Part shown: positions 1-8,915 of the stretch, one piece after another | Layout of the letters: each line of letters opens with the position of its first letter | How positions within the stretch are numbered: position 1 is the first letter of the stretch | DNA from: Niastella yeongjuensis | GTDB lineage: Bacteria; Bacteroidota; Bacteroidia; Chitinophagales; Chitinophagaceae | NCBI RefSeq assembly: GCF_900110245.1 | Contig: NZ_FOCZ01000003.1 | Coordinates: 62,001 to 126,000, forward strand | Length of the DNA: 64,000 bases | Direction: 5' to 3' | Program-made: the position numbers and the translations under genes | The notes under the pieces: generated by a model | Seen by the model: only the letters and a program-made list of their open reading frames with translations | Databases searched by the model: none | What the model was told of the DNA's origin: nothing

Positions 1-1
1 T

Positions 2-277
2 GGCTACCGGCCGTTTATCGTTGTACGCAATGAAAGCCTGAAATACCCCATTTATGTATATCGCTTTGGCGAAACCGAATACAGCGCCGTTTGGATGCAG
101 TGCACCCACCAGGGCGCTGAGTTACAGGCCTCCGGCGATCAGTTGCAATGTTCGGCCCATGGAAGCGAGTTCAGTAATAAAGGAAAAGTAACCAATGGGC
201 CCGCAGACAAAGACCTGCGCAGCTTTCCCGTTACGGTAAACAACAATGAATTATTTATCGACCTCAGAAAAGTATGA
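2..277 (+). CDS. Rieske [2Fe-2S] protein, C-terminal part (5' truncated by window edge)
   Basis: The frame is open from the first complete codon of the window, so the start lies upstream. The visible 91 residues contain the two Rieske cluster-binding boxes: CTHQGAEL (Cys and His of box 1) and CSAHGSEF (Cys and His of box 2), 14 residues apart, then a short beta-rich tail. This is the fold that binds a [2Fe-2S] cluster with two Cys and two His, usually for electron transfer in the periplasm or in an oxygenase. The stop codon overlaps the ATG of the next gene (ATGA), so the two are probably translationally coupled. What the missing N-terminus carries (signal peptide, other domain) cannot be seen. 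Confidence 0.85.
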   Translation, partial: GYRPFIVVRNESLKYPIYVYRFGETEYSAVWMQCTHQGAELQASGDQLQCSAHGSEFSNKGKVTNGPADKDLRSFPVTVNNNELFIDLRKV

Positions 278-1500
278 AACAGTATTACTTACTTATAACG
301 CTGCTTTGCTCCACTGCAACCCTGTATGCACAGATAGATCCTGTGCTGCTGCGGAACACCCCAAAAGATACCGCTGAAATGAAGATGAACATGGACGCCA
401 TCTATAACCGGCCGTTTTTACAATTGGGTAAATTGCCCGTTGCACTGGGCGGTTATGTGGAAGCCAATTACCAATACCTGAAAGAAAATGGCATCAGCGA
501 AGGACATCAGTTCCAGATGCGGCGGTTGACGCTGTTTGTTTCTTCGGCTATTTCGAAACGCATAAAATTCCTGAGTGAAATAGAATTTGAAGATGGCACC
601 AAAGAGATCAATATAGAATTTGCATCCGTTGATTTTGAGTTGTCACCCTTGTTGAACTTTCGCGGTGGCGTAGTGATGAATCCCATTGGCGCATTCAACC
701 AAAACCACGATGGCCCCAAATGGGAGTTTATCGACCGGCCTATTTCTGCCACACAAATGCTGCCGGCTACCTGGAGCAACGTGGGGTTTGGTATTTTCGG
801 GAAGAAGTATGTAAAAGACTGGGTGTATGCCTATGAAGCCTATTTTACCAATGGGTTCGATGACCAGATCATCAACAATGCCGAAGGCAAAACTTTTCTG
901 CCGGCTTCCAAAACAAATGCCGATCGGTTTGAAGAAAGTTTTAATGGGAGTCCGCTGTTCACCGGCAAGGTAGCAGTAAAGAACCGGAAAATAGGGGAGT
1001 TGGGCCTTTCCTATATGGGCGGCATTTATAATAAGTACCAGGAAGATGGATTGACACTCGATAAAAAAAGACCGGTGAATGTATTTGCCATCGATTTTAA
1101 TACCACGCTGCCCAAATCAAAAACATATATTAATGGCGAATGGGCCTGGGTGCATGTAGATGTACCCGACACCTATACCGAGCAATTCGGCCGCAACCAG
1201 CAGGGCGGTTTTGTAGACATTGTACAGCCTGTTATTAAAAAGCCGATGATGGGTTTTGAAAAGGCCGTGCTGAATGTGGCGTTGCGACTGGAGTATGTTG
1301 ACTGGAACAAGGGCTCTTTTAAATCTACCGGCGGCAATATTTCAGATGAGGTATTTGCTTTTGTGCCGGCCATCAGCTGGCGGCCAACTCCGCAAACGGT
1401 GATCAGGCTGAATTATCGCCATAATACGCAGCACGATATCCTGGGTAATCCACCATCCAAAATAGCGGGTTTCCAGTTTGGGTTCTCCACTTATTTCTGA
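274..1500 (+). CDS. Outer-membrane porin-like beta-barrel protein
   Basis: A 408-residue protein with a cleavable signal peptide ending near LYAQ, then alternating aromatic/polar strands and a C-terminal phenylalanine (FSTYF), as expected of an outer-membrane beta-barrel. The MRRLTLFVSS and GGVVMNPIG segments and overall length resemble the phosphate-selective porin O/P-like group common in Bacteroidota, so it probably forms a channel for small anionic or unknown solutes. Its ATG overlaps the stop of the upstream Rieske gene, suggesting a redox-linked operon whose beginning is outside the window. The substrate cannot be told from sequence. Confidence 0.7.
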   Translation: MKQYYLLITLLCSTATLYAQIDPVLLRNTPKDTAEMKMNMDAIYNRPFLQLGKLPVALGGYVEANYQYLKENGISEGHQFQMRRLTLFVSSAISKRIKFLSEIEFEDGTKEINIEFASVDFELSPLLNFRGGVVMNPIGAFNQNHDGPKWEFIDRPISATQMLPATWSNVGFGIFGKKYVKDWVYAYEAYFTNGFDDQIINNAEGKTFLPASKTNADRFEESFNGSPLFTGKVAVKNRKIGELGLSYMGGIYNKYQEDGLTLDKKRPVNVFAIDFNTTLPKSKTYINGEWAWVHVDVPDTYTEQFGRNQQGGFVDIVQPVIKKPMMGFEKAVLNVALRLEYVDWNKGSFKSTGGNISDEVFAFVPAISWRPTPQTVIRLNYRHNTQHDILGNPPSKIAGFQFGFSTYF

Positions 1501-1593
1501 TTGACGGAGTTGCCCCCGTATATTGTCGCAATACACCCCCGGTAAAATCGCTTTTCGGACGTAGGTTTGTCCCATCAAATAAAAACATTCTAT

Positions 1594-2163
1594 ATGCGAC
1601 GACTGGTTTTATTCATGCACGTAAGCCTTGATGGTTTTGTTACCGACCCCAACGGCGGCATGGGATTTATAAAAGTAGATGAAGAGATCTTTGATTATGT
1701 CGGCGATCGAACTAATCGTTCTGATATGGCTTTGTATGGCCGCGTTACTTACGAAATGATGGATGCCTACTGGCCATCGGCTCCTGATAAACCCAATGCC
1801 ACCAAACACGAAAAAGAGCATGGCGCCTGGTACAACAGGGTAGATAAAGTGGTATTGTCAAAAAGCATGAAAGGACAACAGAAACCCAATACCATTATCA
1901 TCAGTGAAGATGTGGAGCACCGGATAAAAGCATTGAAACAGCAGGCCGGATCAGAGATCCTGATCTTCGGCAGCCCTTCCGCCGCTCATTCCCTGATGCA
2001 ATATGGATTGATAGATGAGTTCTGGCTTTTTGTAAACCCCGTGTTGGTGGGCGGCGGCGGCACACCTTTGTTCAACAACACCCAATTGCCTGCAGAGTTG
2101 AAACTGGTGACTACCAAGTCATTTTCTAATGGAGTGGTTTGTTTGGGGTACCAGAAAAGCTGA
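1594..2163 (+). CDS. Dihydrofolate reductase-family protein (RibD C-terminal domain type)
   Basis: A 189-residue cytosolic protein of the RibD-C/DHFR-like fold. It starts MRRLVLFMHVSLDGFV, where the LDG motif is typical of the family, followed by YGRVTYEMM, a central region with ILIFGSPSAAHSL (nucleotide-binding glycine/serine turn) and a C-terminal NPVLVGGGGTPLF motif. Such stand-alone proteins are NAD(P)H-dependent reductase homologues of uncertain substrate (YyaP/YwjB-like). An in-frame TTG at 1567 would add nine non-conserved residues; the ATG at 1594 gives the normal family N-terminus. No operon partner; the downstream space holds a large heptamer-built inverted repeat that may end transcription. 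Confidence 0.8.
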   Translation: MRRLVLFMHVSLDGFVTDPNGGMGFIKVDEEIFDYVGDRTNRSDMALYGRVTYEMMDAYWPSAPDKPNATKHEKEHGAWYNRVDKVVLSKSMKGQQKPNTIIISEDVEHRIKALKQQAGSEILIFGSPSAAHSLMQYGLIDEFWLFVNPVLVGGGGTPLFNNTQLPAELKLVTTKSFSNGVVCLGYQKS

Positions 2164-2191
2164 AAGCTATAAGCTGAAAAATAAGATAGGG

Positions 2192-2302
2192 GATGGAAGA
2201 AGTAAGCGGTAAGAAGTATGAAGTAGGAAGTAGGAAGTATGACGTAGGAAATGTCTTAATTTCTTATCTCTTATTTCTTACTTCCTACTTCCTACTTCTT
2301 GC
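2192..2302. repeat. Two opposed heptamer arrays forming a 20-bp perfect inverted repeat
   Basis: From 2192 to 2254 the sequence runs in 7-bp units (GAAGTAA, GAAGTAT, GAAGTAG, GAAGTAG, GAAGTAT, GACGTAG). From 2261 to 2302 it runs in complementary 7-bp units (TTCTTAT, CTCTTAT, TTCTTAC, TTCCTAC twice, TTCTTGC). Positions 2220-2239 and 2279-2298 are perfectly complementary, giving a 20-bp stem around a 39-nt loop between two convergent genes. A third 7-bp series, AGCTGAA/AGCTATA/AGCTGAA, starts at 2158 over the end of the preceding gene. It could end transcription from both sides; the same kind of heptamer runs recurs near 7.3 and 9.6 kb. Confidence 0.85.
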
Positions 2303-2337
2303 TTCGGCGTCTATATTTCGGGAAGCTTGTTCCTGAA

Positions 2338-3528
2338 CTAGGGGTATAGTAAATATTTCTTCCGCATCTGTTTGTATTGCGACAAACCCGGTTCCCAGGA
2401 GTCCTGGATCTGCTTGGCGGTTTTACCTTCCTGGATCTGTTTTTTGAATTCAGACACCCCGGCCAGGTAATCGATATTGCCGATCTGTTTGCTGATGGAG
2501 CGGTCGAAGAAACGGCTTTTATCAGGGAATGCGTTATACAGTTCAATCATCCAGTCGATATTGATCCGTTTGCTTTTGCGGAGTTTGGCTACATCATATT
2601 TACGCAGGTCGATCCCGTAACAAACCTCATTCATATATAACGGCGATTCGCTCATACCCGGAATGCTTACCGGAGTAAAAGAAAAAGTGTATTTGTCTTT
2701 TAAAATGGGAGCGCCCAGCACGGTAAACGGAAATTGCGTTCCGCGGCCCAGGTTAACAGCCACCCCTTCAAACAAACAGGTGGATGGATATAATAAAATG
2801 CTCTGTTGGGTATTTAAATTGGGGGATGGTTTTACCGGCAGCACGTATTCCATGTCGTGTTTATAGTTCTTAACTGGAATGATGGTGAGGGTACAGGTTT
2901 TTTTATCGGGCAGCCAGCCTTCGCCATTGATCATTTTGGCAAATTCACCGATGGTCATGCCATGGGCAACGGGAATGGGAAACTGTCCAATGCCCGATTT
3001 GTTTTTCATATCGAGAATGGGACCATCTACCAGGTAGCCATTGGGATTGGGCCGGTCGAGGATCAGCAGCTCTTTATGGTAAGCCGCACAGGATTCCATT
3101 ACATCGCGCAGCACATTGATATACGTGTAAAAACGGCAACCCACATCCTGCACGTCGAAGATCATAATATCAACATCGGCCAGGTCAGCTTCGGAAGGTT
3201 TTCTTTTAGAACCATATAAAGAGATGATGGGAATACCGGTAGCCGAATCGGTTTCATCGGTTACATGCACCCCTGCGCTGGCTTTGCCCCGGAAACCATG
3301 TTCGGGACCAAATGCTTTTACGAATTTTACGCCCCGGTTAATGAGGCTGTCAACCAGGTGTTTTTTACCAATGATGGTAGTAGGGTTGGCCAGAATGGCT
3401 ACCCGTTTGTTTTTGAGTAGCGGCAGGTATTTTTCAGTTTGATCGGCCCCGGTTTTAATTTGGGCAGTACCTGTTTCGGATGTCAGTAGTAAAGCGAACA
3501 AAACAATCAGTAAACTATATATCTTCAT
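2338..3528 (-). CDS. namZ: Exo-beta-N-acetylmuramidase NamZ-like (DUF1343, GH171)
   Basis: A 396-residue exported protein: signal peptide to about residue 23 (TGTAQ), then the DUF1343 domain. Family hallmarks are visible: FGPEHGFRG at residues 73-81, a following VTDET...IPIISLYG segment, FDVQDVGCRFYTY with conserved Asp and Arg, and LDRPNPNGY. Characterised members (NamZ of Bacillus and Tannerella relatives) release terminal N-acetylmuramic acid from peptidoglycan fragments, feeding cell-wall recycling. It stands alone on the minus strand; the next genes upstream on that strand are decayed. Length and motifs are normal for an intact enzyme. Confidence 0.85.
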   Translation of the reverse strand: MKIYSLLIVLFALLLTSETGTAQIKTGADQTEKYLPLLKNKRVAILANPTTIIGKKHLVDSLINRGVKFVKAFGPEHGFRGKASAGVHVTDETDSATGIPIISLYGSKRKPSEADLADVDIMIFDVQDVGCRFYTYINVLRDVMESCAAYHKELLILDRPNPNGYLVDGPILDMKNKSGIGQFPIPVAHGMTIGEFAKMINGEGWLPDKKTCTLTIIPVKNYKHDMEYVLPVKPSPNLNTQQSILLYPSTCLFEGVAVNLGRGTQFPFTVLGAPILKDKYTFSFTPVSIPGMSESPLYMNEVCYGIDLRKYDVAKLRKSKRINIDWMIELYNAFPDKSRFFDRSISKQIGNIDYLAGVSEFKKQIQEGKTAKQIQDSWEPGLSQYKQMRKKYLLYP

Positions 3529-3540
3529 AAGTAAAAATTA

Positions 3541-3690
3541 GTTTCCATCTTTCTTTAACGTGGAGAGCGCATGGCCGTCCTATACCAACATGAAGCCGGC
3601 CACCAGGTACAGAAAGAAATGCTCAGGAATAAATTGTTCCTCAGAGATCGTTGGACCAATGGTGCAGGCATGGATCATGGAATGTTTCAT
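3541..3690 (-). pseudogene. N-terminal remnant of an AraC-family regulator
   Basis: Read on the minus strand from an ATG at 3690, the sequence gives 36 codons (MKHSMIHACTIGP...) with the segment ISEEQFIPEHFFLYLVAG, which resembles the cupin start of AraC regulators (FIPEHFF...YDGH). An in-frame TAG at 3580-3582 replaces the expected tyrosine, and the frame continues with DGHALSTLK before everything is lost. The DNA-binding domain is absent. It begins 7 bp after the end of another remnant on the same strand, so a two-gene unit has decayed here. Confidence 0.5.
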
Positions 3691-3697
3691 GATGCTA

Positions 3698-3919
3698 TTA
3701 TTTGATAAGACCGAACCGGAACAGGCTTTCTGCGGATGCTAAGATAGCTTCTTCGTGGCTTCCGGGTGTCCAGCCCGGTAATTTTTTTGCTTTTTCATTA
3801 CTGGCTTTCTTGTTTCTGCCCAACTGGGCAACAATATCTTTGAACGAGGGTCTAAACAATGCAAAAACACGCACAAGCCAATTGGGCACAGGAGTATTCA
3901 AATTAGAAAATGACCATGA
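3698..3919 (-). pseudogene. C-terminal remnant of an NAD-dependent epimerase/dehydratase (SDR)
   Basis: The minus-strand frame from about 3919 to the stop at 3698 encodes LPNWLVRV-like, SFKDIVAQLGRNKKASNEKA and LPGWTPGSHEEAILASAES. This is the standard C-terminal tail of extended-type SDR proteins (aldehyde reductase/epimerase family: 'NEKA..LLGW.PRS.EEAI.ATAESL'). There is no start codon in a sensible place and no Rossmann domain upstream, so only the last 70 or so codons survive. It abuts the AraC remnant. Confidence 0.65.
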
Positions 3920-4147
3920 TCAAAAAACTTACTCTTTGATGTTATTCCACTAATCGATATGAACCGAAAGGCAACGGCTTACAGCTTATTGCTTTCCTTA
4001 TAACCTTTTTCTACACAAACCGTTCACAGGTAAAATAAACCAGTTATACAGTTTCCTATAAATACGTGTTGTTTTTGATATTTTGCACGGCTTTTGACTA
4101 CATGATGAATCTACATTTCAGCAAATAAAACGAGTAAACCACGTATT

Positions 4148-7087
4148 ATGCAATTCAACAAGGTTTTTGCACTCTTACTGCTTCTTTCGGCAGCCTGCGA
4201 AAGTATAGCCCAAAACAAATACCAGTGGAAACAGGCGTCTGCTGGTGGTTACACATACAAGTATGTAACCAATGATCCCATGCAAACCAGGTTTTATACC
4301 CTGAAAAATGGCATGTCGGTTATTTTAACTGTCAATCACAAAGAGCCGCGTGTTGTTTATCGCATGGCGGTGCGTACCGGTAGTAATAACGATCCAAAAG
4401 ATCATACCGGCCTGGCACACTACCTCGAACACCTGTTGTTCAAGGGCACCGATAAATATGGCACGCTCGACTGGGCAAAAGAAAAACCTTATTTAGACAA
4501 GATCGATGCCTTATACGAAAAATATGGCGCTACAAAAGACTCAGCCGCCCGTATAGCTATCTATCATCAAATAGACAGCATCTCCGGCGTTGCTTCACAT
4601 TTTGCTATTGCCAACGAATATGATAAACTGATGAGCAATCTTGGCTCACAGAAAACCAATGCACATACCTGGGTGGAAGAAACCGTTTATGAAGAAGACA
4701 TTCCTTCCAATGCAGTCGATAAATTCCTGGCCATTCAGGCCGAGCGTTTCCGCAACCCGATCTTCCGGTTGTTTCATACCGAACTGGAAGCCGTGTATGA
4801 AGAAAAGAACCGCGGACTCGATAATGATGGTGTTAAAGTACAGGAAGCCATGATGAGCGGTTTGTTCCCAACACATAACTATGGCCAGCAAACAACCATT
4901 GGTACCATCGAGCATTTAAAGAACCCTTCTTTAATCGCCATTAGAAACTATTACAACAAATACTATGTGCCCAATAACATGGGTATTATCTTATCGGGTG
5001 ATTTTGATGTCGATGCCATGATCAAAAAAGTGGAGCAGGCATTTGCCTATATGCAGGCCAAACCGGTAATGGAGTACAAGAGCGCACCGGAGAAACCCAT
5101 CACCGCTCCGATCGTAAAAGACATCTTTGGGCCTTCTGCTGAAAACATGCGTATTTGTTTCCGTACACCTGCAGCCAGCACACACGACGCCATGGTGCTC
5201 GACCTGGCTTCTTCAGTCTTATCGAACGGGAAAGCCGGTTTATTCGACCTGAACCTGAATAAGCAACAAAAAGCACAGGGTACACAAGCCGGTTTGCAAC
5301 AGTATAAAGACTATGGCCTGTTTATCATGCTTGGATCACCCAAACAGGGTCAAAAGCTGGAGGAAGTAAAAGACCTGCTGATCGGTCAGCTGGAGTTGCT
5401 GAAAAAAGGCAATTTCGATGAAAGCATGATCAGGGCCATTGTAGCCAATTCCAAGTTAGACCTGCTGCAATCGCTCGACAACAGTACCAGCAGCGCCCAG
5501 CATTTAATGGATGCTTTTATAAAGAACCGTTGCGCGCAATGGGATAAGGAAGTATCGTACCTCGATGATATGGCTAAAGTTACCAAGGCCGAACTGGTAG
5601 CTGTCGTTAATAAATACCTGAACGATAAGAACTATGTGCTGATCTATAAAAGAAATGGCACAGATGCGAGCATTGCAAAAGTGATAAAGCCAACCATTAC
5701 GCCCATCGAGACCAATGCCGGCAAATCATCAGATTTCGTAAAGAAGATGGAAGCGATCGCCGTGGGTGATATTCAACCCCTTTGGCTGGATTACGATAAA
5801 GACATCAAACTTTCAAAAAACGGTATCGCTGATGTGCTGACGGTGCAGAACAATACAAACGAGTTGTTTTCCCTGTATTATCAGTTCGACATGGGTACCT
5901 GGAATGACAAACTGTTGCCCCTGGCAGCTTCATACCTGCAGTTTTTAAGTACTGATAAATATTCAGCTGAACAGATCAGTAAATCGTTTTACAACATTGC
6001 CTGTAACTTCAACATCAGTACCAATGCAGAGTTTACTACCGTTGCTATAACCGGGTTGCAGGAGAATTTTGATAAAGCGGTAGGTTTGTTTGAAGACATT
6101 CTGGCCAATTGCAAAGCCGATGAAGCTGCCCTGGCGGCGTTGAAATCGCGGATAATGAAAGCAAGGGCCAATGCCAAAACCAACAAACAAAGCATTATGC
6201 AGGGCCTGATATCTTATGCCCGGTATGGTGCCAAAAATCCGTTCAACACGGCAATGACCGATGCAGAGATCGACCAGTTGAAAGCCGCTGACCTGGTGAA
6301 TGAATTGCACAACCTGATGCAATACAAACACCGCATCATGTATTATGGTCCATTGGCCGATGCTGATTTTAAAACCGGCATTGCCAGGCTGCATACCTTA
6401 CCAGCCGGCTTTAAAGACTATCCGGCAAAGGTGAATTTTACGCCTGCCGTGCAAAGTGCCAACCAGCTGCTGTTTACCAATTACGATATGGTGCAAAGTG
6501 AAATTGCCTGGGTAAGAAACGACGTGGGCTATGATGCCAATAAAGAAGTAGTGGTAAATGTGTTCAATAATTATTTTGGTGGCGGTATGGGTTCGGTTGT
6601 ATTCCAAACCATTCGCGAATCAAAAGCGCTGGCTTATTCAACTTTTGCTTCTTACAATACGCCTTCCAAAAAGGAATATCCTTTCTATATGATGGCGTAT
6701 GTAGGTTGCCAGGCCGATAAAATGAATGAAGCTATTAAAGGCATGAATGAATTACTGACCGAATTGCCTGTTTCTGAACAACGGTTCGAGTTGGCTAAAA
6801 CCGGTTTCAAAAAAGACCTGGAAACCCAGCGTATTACCAAGGAAGATATTATTGCTTCTTATTTGAGTGCACAGCAAAAAGGCTGGAAAGGTGATTTTCG
6901 CAAGGATGAATATGCGGCACTTTCCACGCTTAAACTCGAGGATGTACAAAAAATGCATAAAGAACAGATCAGCGGTAAAGCCTATACATATTGCGTAGTG
7001 GCTTCTGATAAAAAGATAAAGCTCGATGATTTGAAAACGATCGGCGAAGTGAAGACGGTAAGTCTGGAAGAGTTGTTTGGGTATTAG
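4148..7087 (+). CDS. M16-family zinc metallopeptidase (pitrilysin-like, two-domain)
   Basis: A 979-residue protein with a signal peptide (cleavage near SIAQ). The inverted zinc motif HxxEH is visible as HYLEH at residues 91-95 within GLAHYLEHLLFKG, and the third zinc ligand glutamate lies downstream in ELEAVYEEKNRG. Two M16 halves are present: an active N-terminal half and an inactive C-terminal half with the NYFGGGMGSVVFQTIRE segment and the R/Y-type substrate-binding region. Such periplasmic peptidases degrade short peptides. A monocistronic gene; the region behind it has a 16-bp repeat array and then a strong terminator. The substrate is not predictable. Confidence 0.88.
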   Translation: MQFNKVFALLLLLSAACESIAQNKYQWKQASAGGYTYKYVTNDPMQTRFYTLKNGMSVILTVNHKEPRVVYRMAVRTGSNNDPKDHTGLAHYLEHLLFKGTDKYGTLDWAKEKPYLDKIDALYEKYGATKDSAARIAIYHQIDSISGVASHFAIANEYDKLMSNLGSQKTNAHTWVEETVYEEDIPSNAVDKFLAIQAERFRNPIFRLFHTELEAVYEEKNRGLDNDGVKVQEAMMSGLFPTHNYGQQTTIGTIEHLKNPSLIAIRNYYNKYYVPNNMGIILSGDFDVDAMIKKVEQAFAYMQAKPVMEYKSAPEKPITAPIVKDIFGPSAENMRICFRTPAASTHDAMVLDLASSVLSNGKAGLFDLNLNKQQKAQGTQAGLQQYKDYGLFIMLGSPKQGQKLEEVKDLLIGQLELLKKGNFDESMIRAIVANSKLDLLQSLDNSTSSAQHLMDAFIKNRCAQWDKEVSYLDDMAKVTKAELVAVVNKYLNDKNYVLIYKRNGTDASIAKVIKPTITPIETNAGKSSDFVKKMEAIAVGDIQPLWLDYDKDIKLSKNGIADVLTVQNNTNELFSLYYQFDMGTWNDKLLPLAASYLQFLSTDKYSAEQISKSFYNIACNFNISTNAEFTTVAITGLQENFDKAVGLFEDILANCKADEAALAALKSRIMKARANAKTNKQSIMQGLISYARYGAKNPFNTAMTDAEIDQLKAADLVNELHNLMQYKHRIMYYGPLADADFKTGIARLHTLPAGFKDYPAKVNFTPAVQSANQLLFTNYDMVQSEIAWVRNDVGYDANKEVVVNVFNNYFGGGMGSVVFQTIRESKALAYSTFASYNTPSKKEYPFYMMAYVGCQADKMNEAIKGMNELLTELPVSEQRFELAKTGFKKDLETQRITKEDIIASYLSAQQKGWKGDFRKDEYAALSTLKLEDVQKMHKEQISGKAYTYCVVASDKKIKLDDLKTIGEVKTVSLEELFGY

Positions 7088-7104
7088 TTGATATCGTTGA
7101 TAAA

Positions 7105-7182
7105 GTTGACAAGTTAACACGTTGACAAGTTAACACGTTGACAAGTTAACACGTTGACGAGTTAATAAGTTAACAGGTTAAC
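7105..7182. repeat. 16-bp tandem repeat array (GTTGACAAGTTAACAC)
   Basis: Three perfect copies of GTTGACAAGTTAACAC (7105-7120, 7121-7136, 7137-7152) are followed by degenerate units ending in GTTAACAGGTTAAC. Each unit is itself two 8-bp halves (GTTGACAA / GTTAACAC), and GTTAAC is palindromic. The array starts within 20 bp of the M16 stop codon, with diverged GTTGATA units in between, and ends just before a terminator hairpin. Confidence 0.9.
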
Positions 7183-7187
7183 ATGAT

Positions 7188-7236
7188 AAGACCTGATAAG
7201 TTGAAGTCGCTTCAATTTATCAGGTCTTGTTTTTTG
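7188..7236 (+). terminator. Strong intrinsic terminator after the M16 peptidase
   Basis: An 18-bp arm, 7188-7205 (AAGACCTGATAAGTTGAA), pairs with 7211-7228 (TTCAATTTATCAGGTCTT) with one mismatch around a 5-nt loop, followed by GTTTTTTG. Confidence 0.85.
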
Positions 7237-7325
7237 TAAAGGGTTTTTTGCCTCGCCCGCCGAAGCCTTGCTGCAGTCGCCAGGGCTATGGTAGCCGAAG
7301 GGCGTAGGAGGGCCGCGTCGAGGTT

Positions 7326-7353
7326 TTCTGCCTTCTGCCCTCTGCCTTCTCCC
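7326..7353. repeat. Heptamer tandem repeat (TTCTGCC type)
   Basis: Four consecutive 7-bp units TTCTGCC, TTCTGCC, CTCTGCC, TTCTCCC. The same units form the array at 9604-9638. The preceding stretch (about 7286-7318, GGCTATGGTAGCCGAAGGGCG) also resembles a stretch at 9640 (GGCTATGGCGGTCGAAAGGGG), so a composite block has been duplicated. Confidence 0.8.
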
Positions 7354-7386
7354 CTTTTTTCCTTACCTTTTTGAAAAATAGCTGTC

Positions 7387-8850
7387 ATGCATAAGTACTA
7401 TCTGTTATTGATAGCCCAGATTATAATTTATGCCCATACGTTAGGGCAGTCAAAGCCGGTTTATTCAAAAGAAGTGGAGGGCAGGATAAGAAGAGTGGAG
7501 ACAAGTTTAGCAGGCTGGGTACAACTTAAAGACAGCAACTTATGGACGCTTGCTGATCGCATGGCCTATTACCATGTGCCGGGAGTTAGTATTGCTGTGA
7601 TTAAAGACTATAAAATAGATTGGGTGCGCGGGTATGGATTGGCCGATTCTGCCACCCAACGGAAAGTAACTACCACTACCAGGTTCCAGGCGGCTTCTAT
7701 CAGCAAATCACTGAATGCGCTGGGTGTTTTACGCCTGACAGATAAAAAGGAGCTGGATCTGAACAAAGATGTAAATGAATACCTGACCAGTTGGAAATTC
7801 CCATCAGACTCTTTTACACAGCAAACGAAAATCACCCTGGCGCATTTGTTAAGCCATACGGCCGGACTAACAGTGCATGGTTTCATGGGATACAATATCA
7901 AGGATACCATACCGACAGATAACGAAATGCTCGACGGTAAAAGGCCATCCAATTCAGCGGCTGTACGAAGTTTTACAGAACCAGGTAAGAAATTTGAATA
8001 TTCCGGCGGCGGTATCATGATCACCAAGAAAGTGATCATAGATCATACCGGTATGGCGTATGATAAGTATATGGAAAAGTTTGTGCTGAAACCGCTTGGC
8101 ATGGACCACAGCAGTTTTGCCCAACCACCGGCGGCCAACCTGCGTGCACAACTGGCAACTGGTTATTCCGGGAATGGAGCGATGCCTGGTTATTTCAATA
8201 TCTATCCTGAACAGGCGCCTGATGGTTTATGGACAACGCCGGAAGACCTAAGCCGGTTTATTATCGAAATGCAGCTTTCATTACAGGGAAAGTCAAATAA
8301 GATCATGTCGAAGGAAATGACCACTACCATGGTTACACCCTATGCCAATAACTCATCGGCTTTGGGTGTAATGACATTTGATCGTGGAGGACTTCACTAT
8401 TTCACGCATGGCGGCGCAAACGTTGGATTTAAGTGTGAATATGTGGCCAGCATGGCTGATGGAAATGGACTGGTAATCATGACTAACAGCGATGTATACA
8501 GCATCATTCCCGAGATCATCAACAGTGTGGCCGCCGTTTATCAATGGAAAGATTATTACAAACCGGAAATAAAAAAAGTAGTATATCCCGATACCAGCAG
8601 GTTGAATGAGTATGTGGGCAAATACAAATTAAGAAATGCAATTGTGAATTTTAAACAGGAGGGCGGGCATTTGTACCTGAATCAGGGAAACAATCCCTTT
8701 TTGCGGGCGTTTTTTGAATCGGATGATACCTTTTTTACCTATCTGGATCCCGGTGCAACGGTTAGTTTTGGACGGAACCAGAACGGCGTTGTAACAACCC
8801 TGATCATCCGTGGTGGTGGCCAGGAATTGAAGGCGGAGAAAATCAATTAA
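7387..8850 (+). CDS. Serine hydrolase, class C beta-lactamase / penicillin-binding-protein family
   Basis: A 487-residue protein with a signal peptide (cleavage near LGQ at residue 21). The catalytic SxxK is SISK at residues 104-107 (FQAASISKSLNALGV), the second motif is YSG (in KFEYSGGGIMI) and a HGG-type third motif appears in YFTHGGANVGF. LAHLLSHTAGL is also typical. A C-terminal about 100-residue beta-rich extension follows the hydrolase domain. Members act on D-Ala peptides, esters or beta-lactams, so the activity here is open. A monocistronic gene with a terminator directly behind it. Confidence 0.85.
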   Translation: MHKYYLLLIAQIIIYAHTLGQSKPVYSKEVEGRIRRVETSLAGWVQLKDSNLWTLADRMAYYHVPGVSIAVIKDYKIDWVRGYGLADSATQRKVTTTTRFQAASISKSLNALGVLRLTDKKELDLNKDVNEYLTSWKFPSDSFTQQTKITLAHLLSHTAGLTVHGFMGYNIKDTIPTDNEMLDGKRPSNSAAVRSFTEPGKKFEYSGGGIMITKKVIIDHTGMAYDKYMEKFVLKPLGMDHSSFAQPPAANLRAQLATGYSGNGAMPGYFNIYPEQAPDGLWTTPEDLSRFIIEMQLSLQGKSNKIMSKEMTTTMVTPYANNSSALGVMTFDRGGLHYFTHGGANVGFKCEYVASMADGNGLVIMTNSDVYSIIPEIINSVAAVYQWKDYYKPEIKKVVYPDTSRLNEYVGKYKLRNAIVNFKQEGGHLYLNQGNNPFLRAFFESDDTFFTYLDPGATVSFGRNQNGVVTTLIIRGGGQELKAEKIN

Positions 8851-8868
8851 ACGGCTGAAAAAACATAC

Positions 8869-8905
8869 AAAAAAGTGGCACATCGCATAGGTGTGCCACT
8901 TTTTT
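8869..8905 (+). terminator. Intrinsic terminator, bidirectional hairpin
   Basis: AAAAAAGTGGCACA (8869-8882) is complementary to TGTGCCACTTTTTT (8892-8905) across a 9-nt loop; the A run and T run allow function in both directions. It lies 18 bp after the serine hydrolase stop codon. Confidence 0.9.
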
Positions 8906-8915
8906 GTGCCTTGCT

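Noticed and set aside
5963-6394. Long minus-strand open frame (143 codons) inside the M16 gene
   Set aside because: Shadow frame of a well-supported M16 coding sequence; no independent motif or start context.
7105-7182. 16-bp repeats read as a CRISPR array
   Set aside because: Units are directly contiguous without unique spacers, and no cas genes are present.
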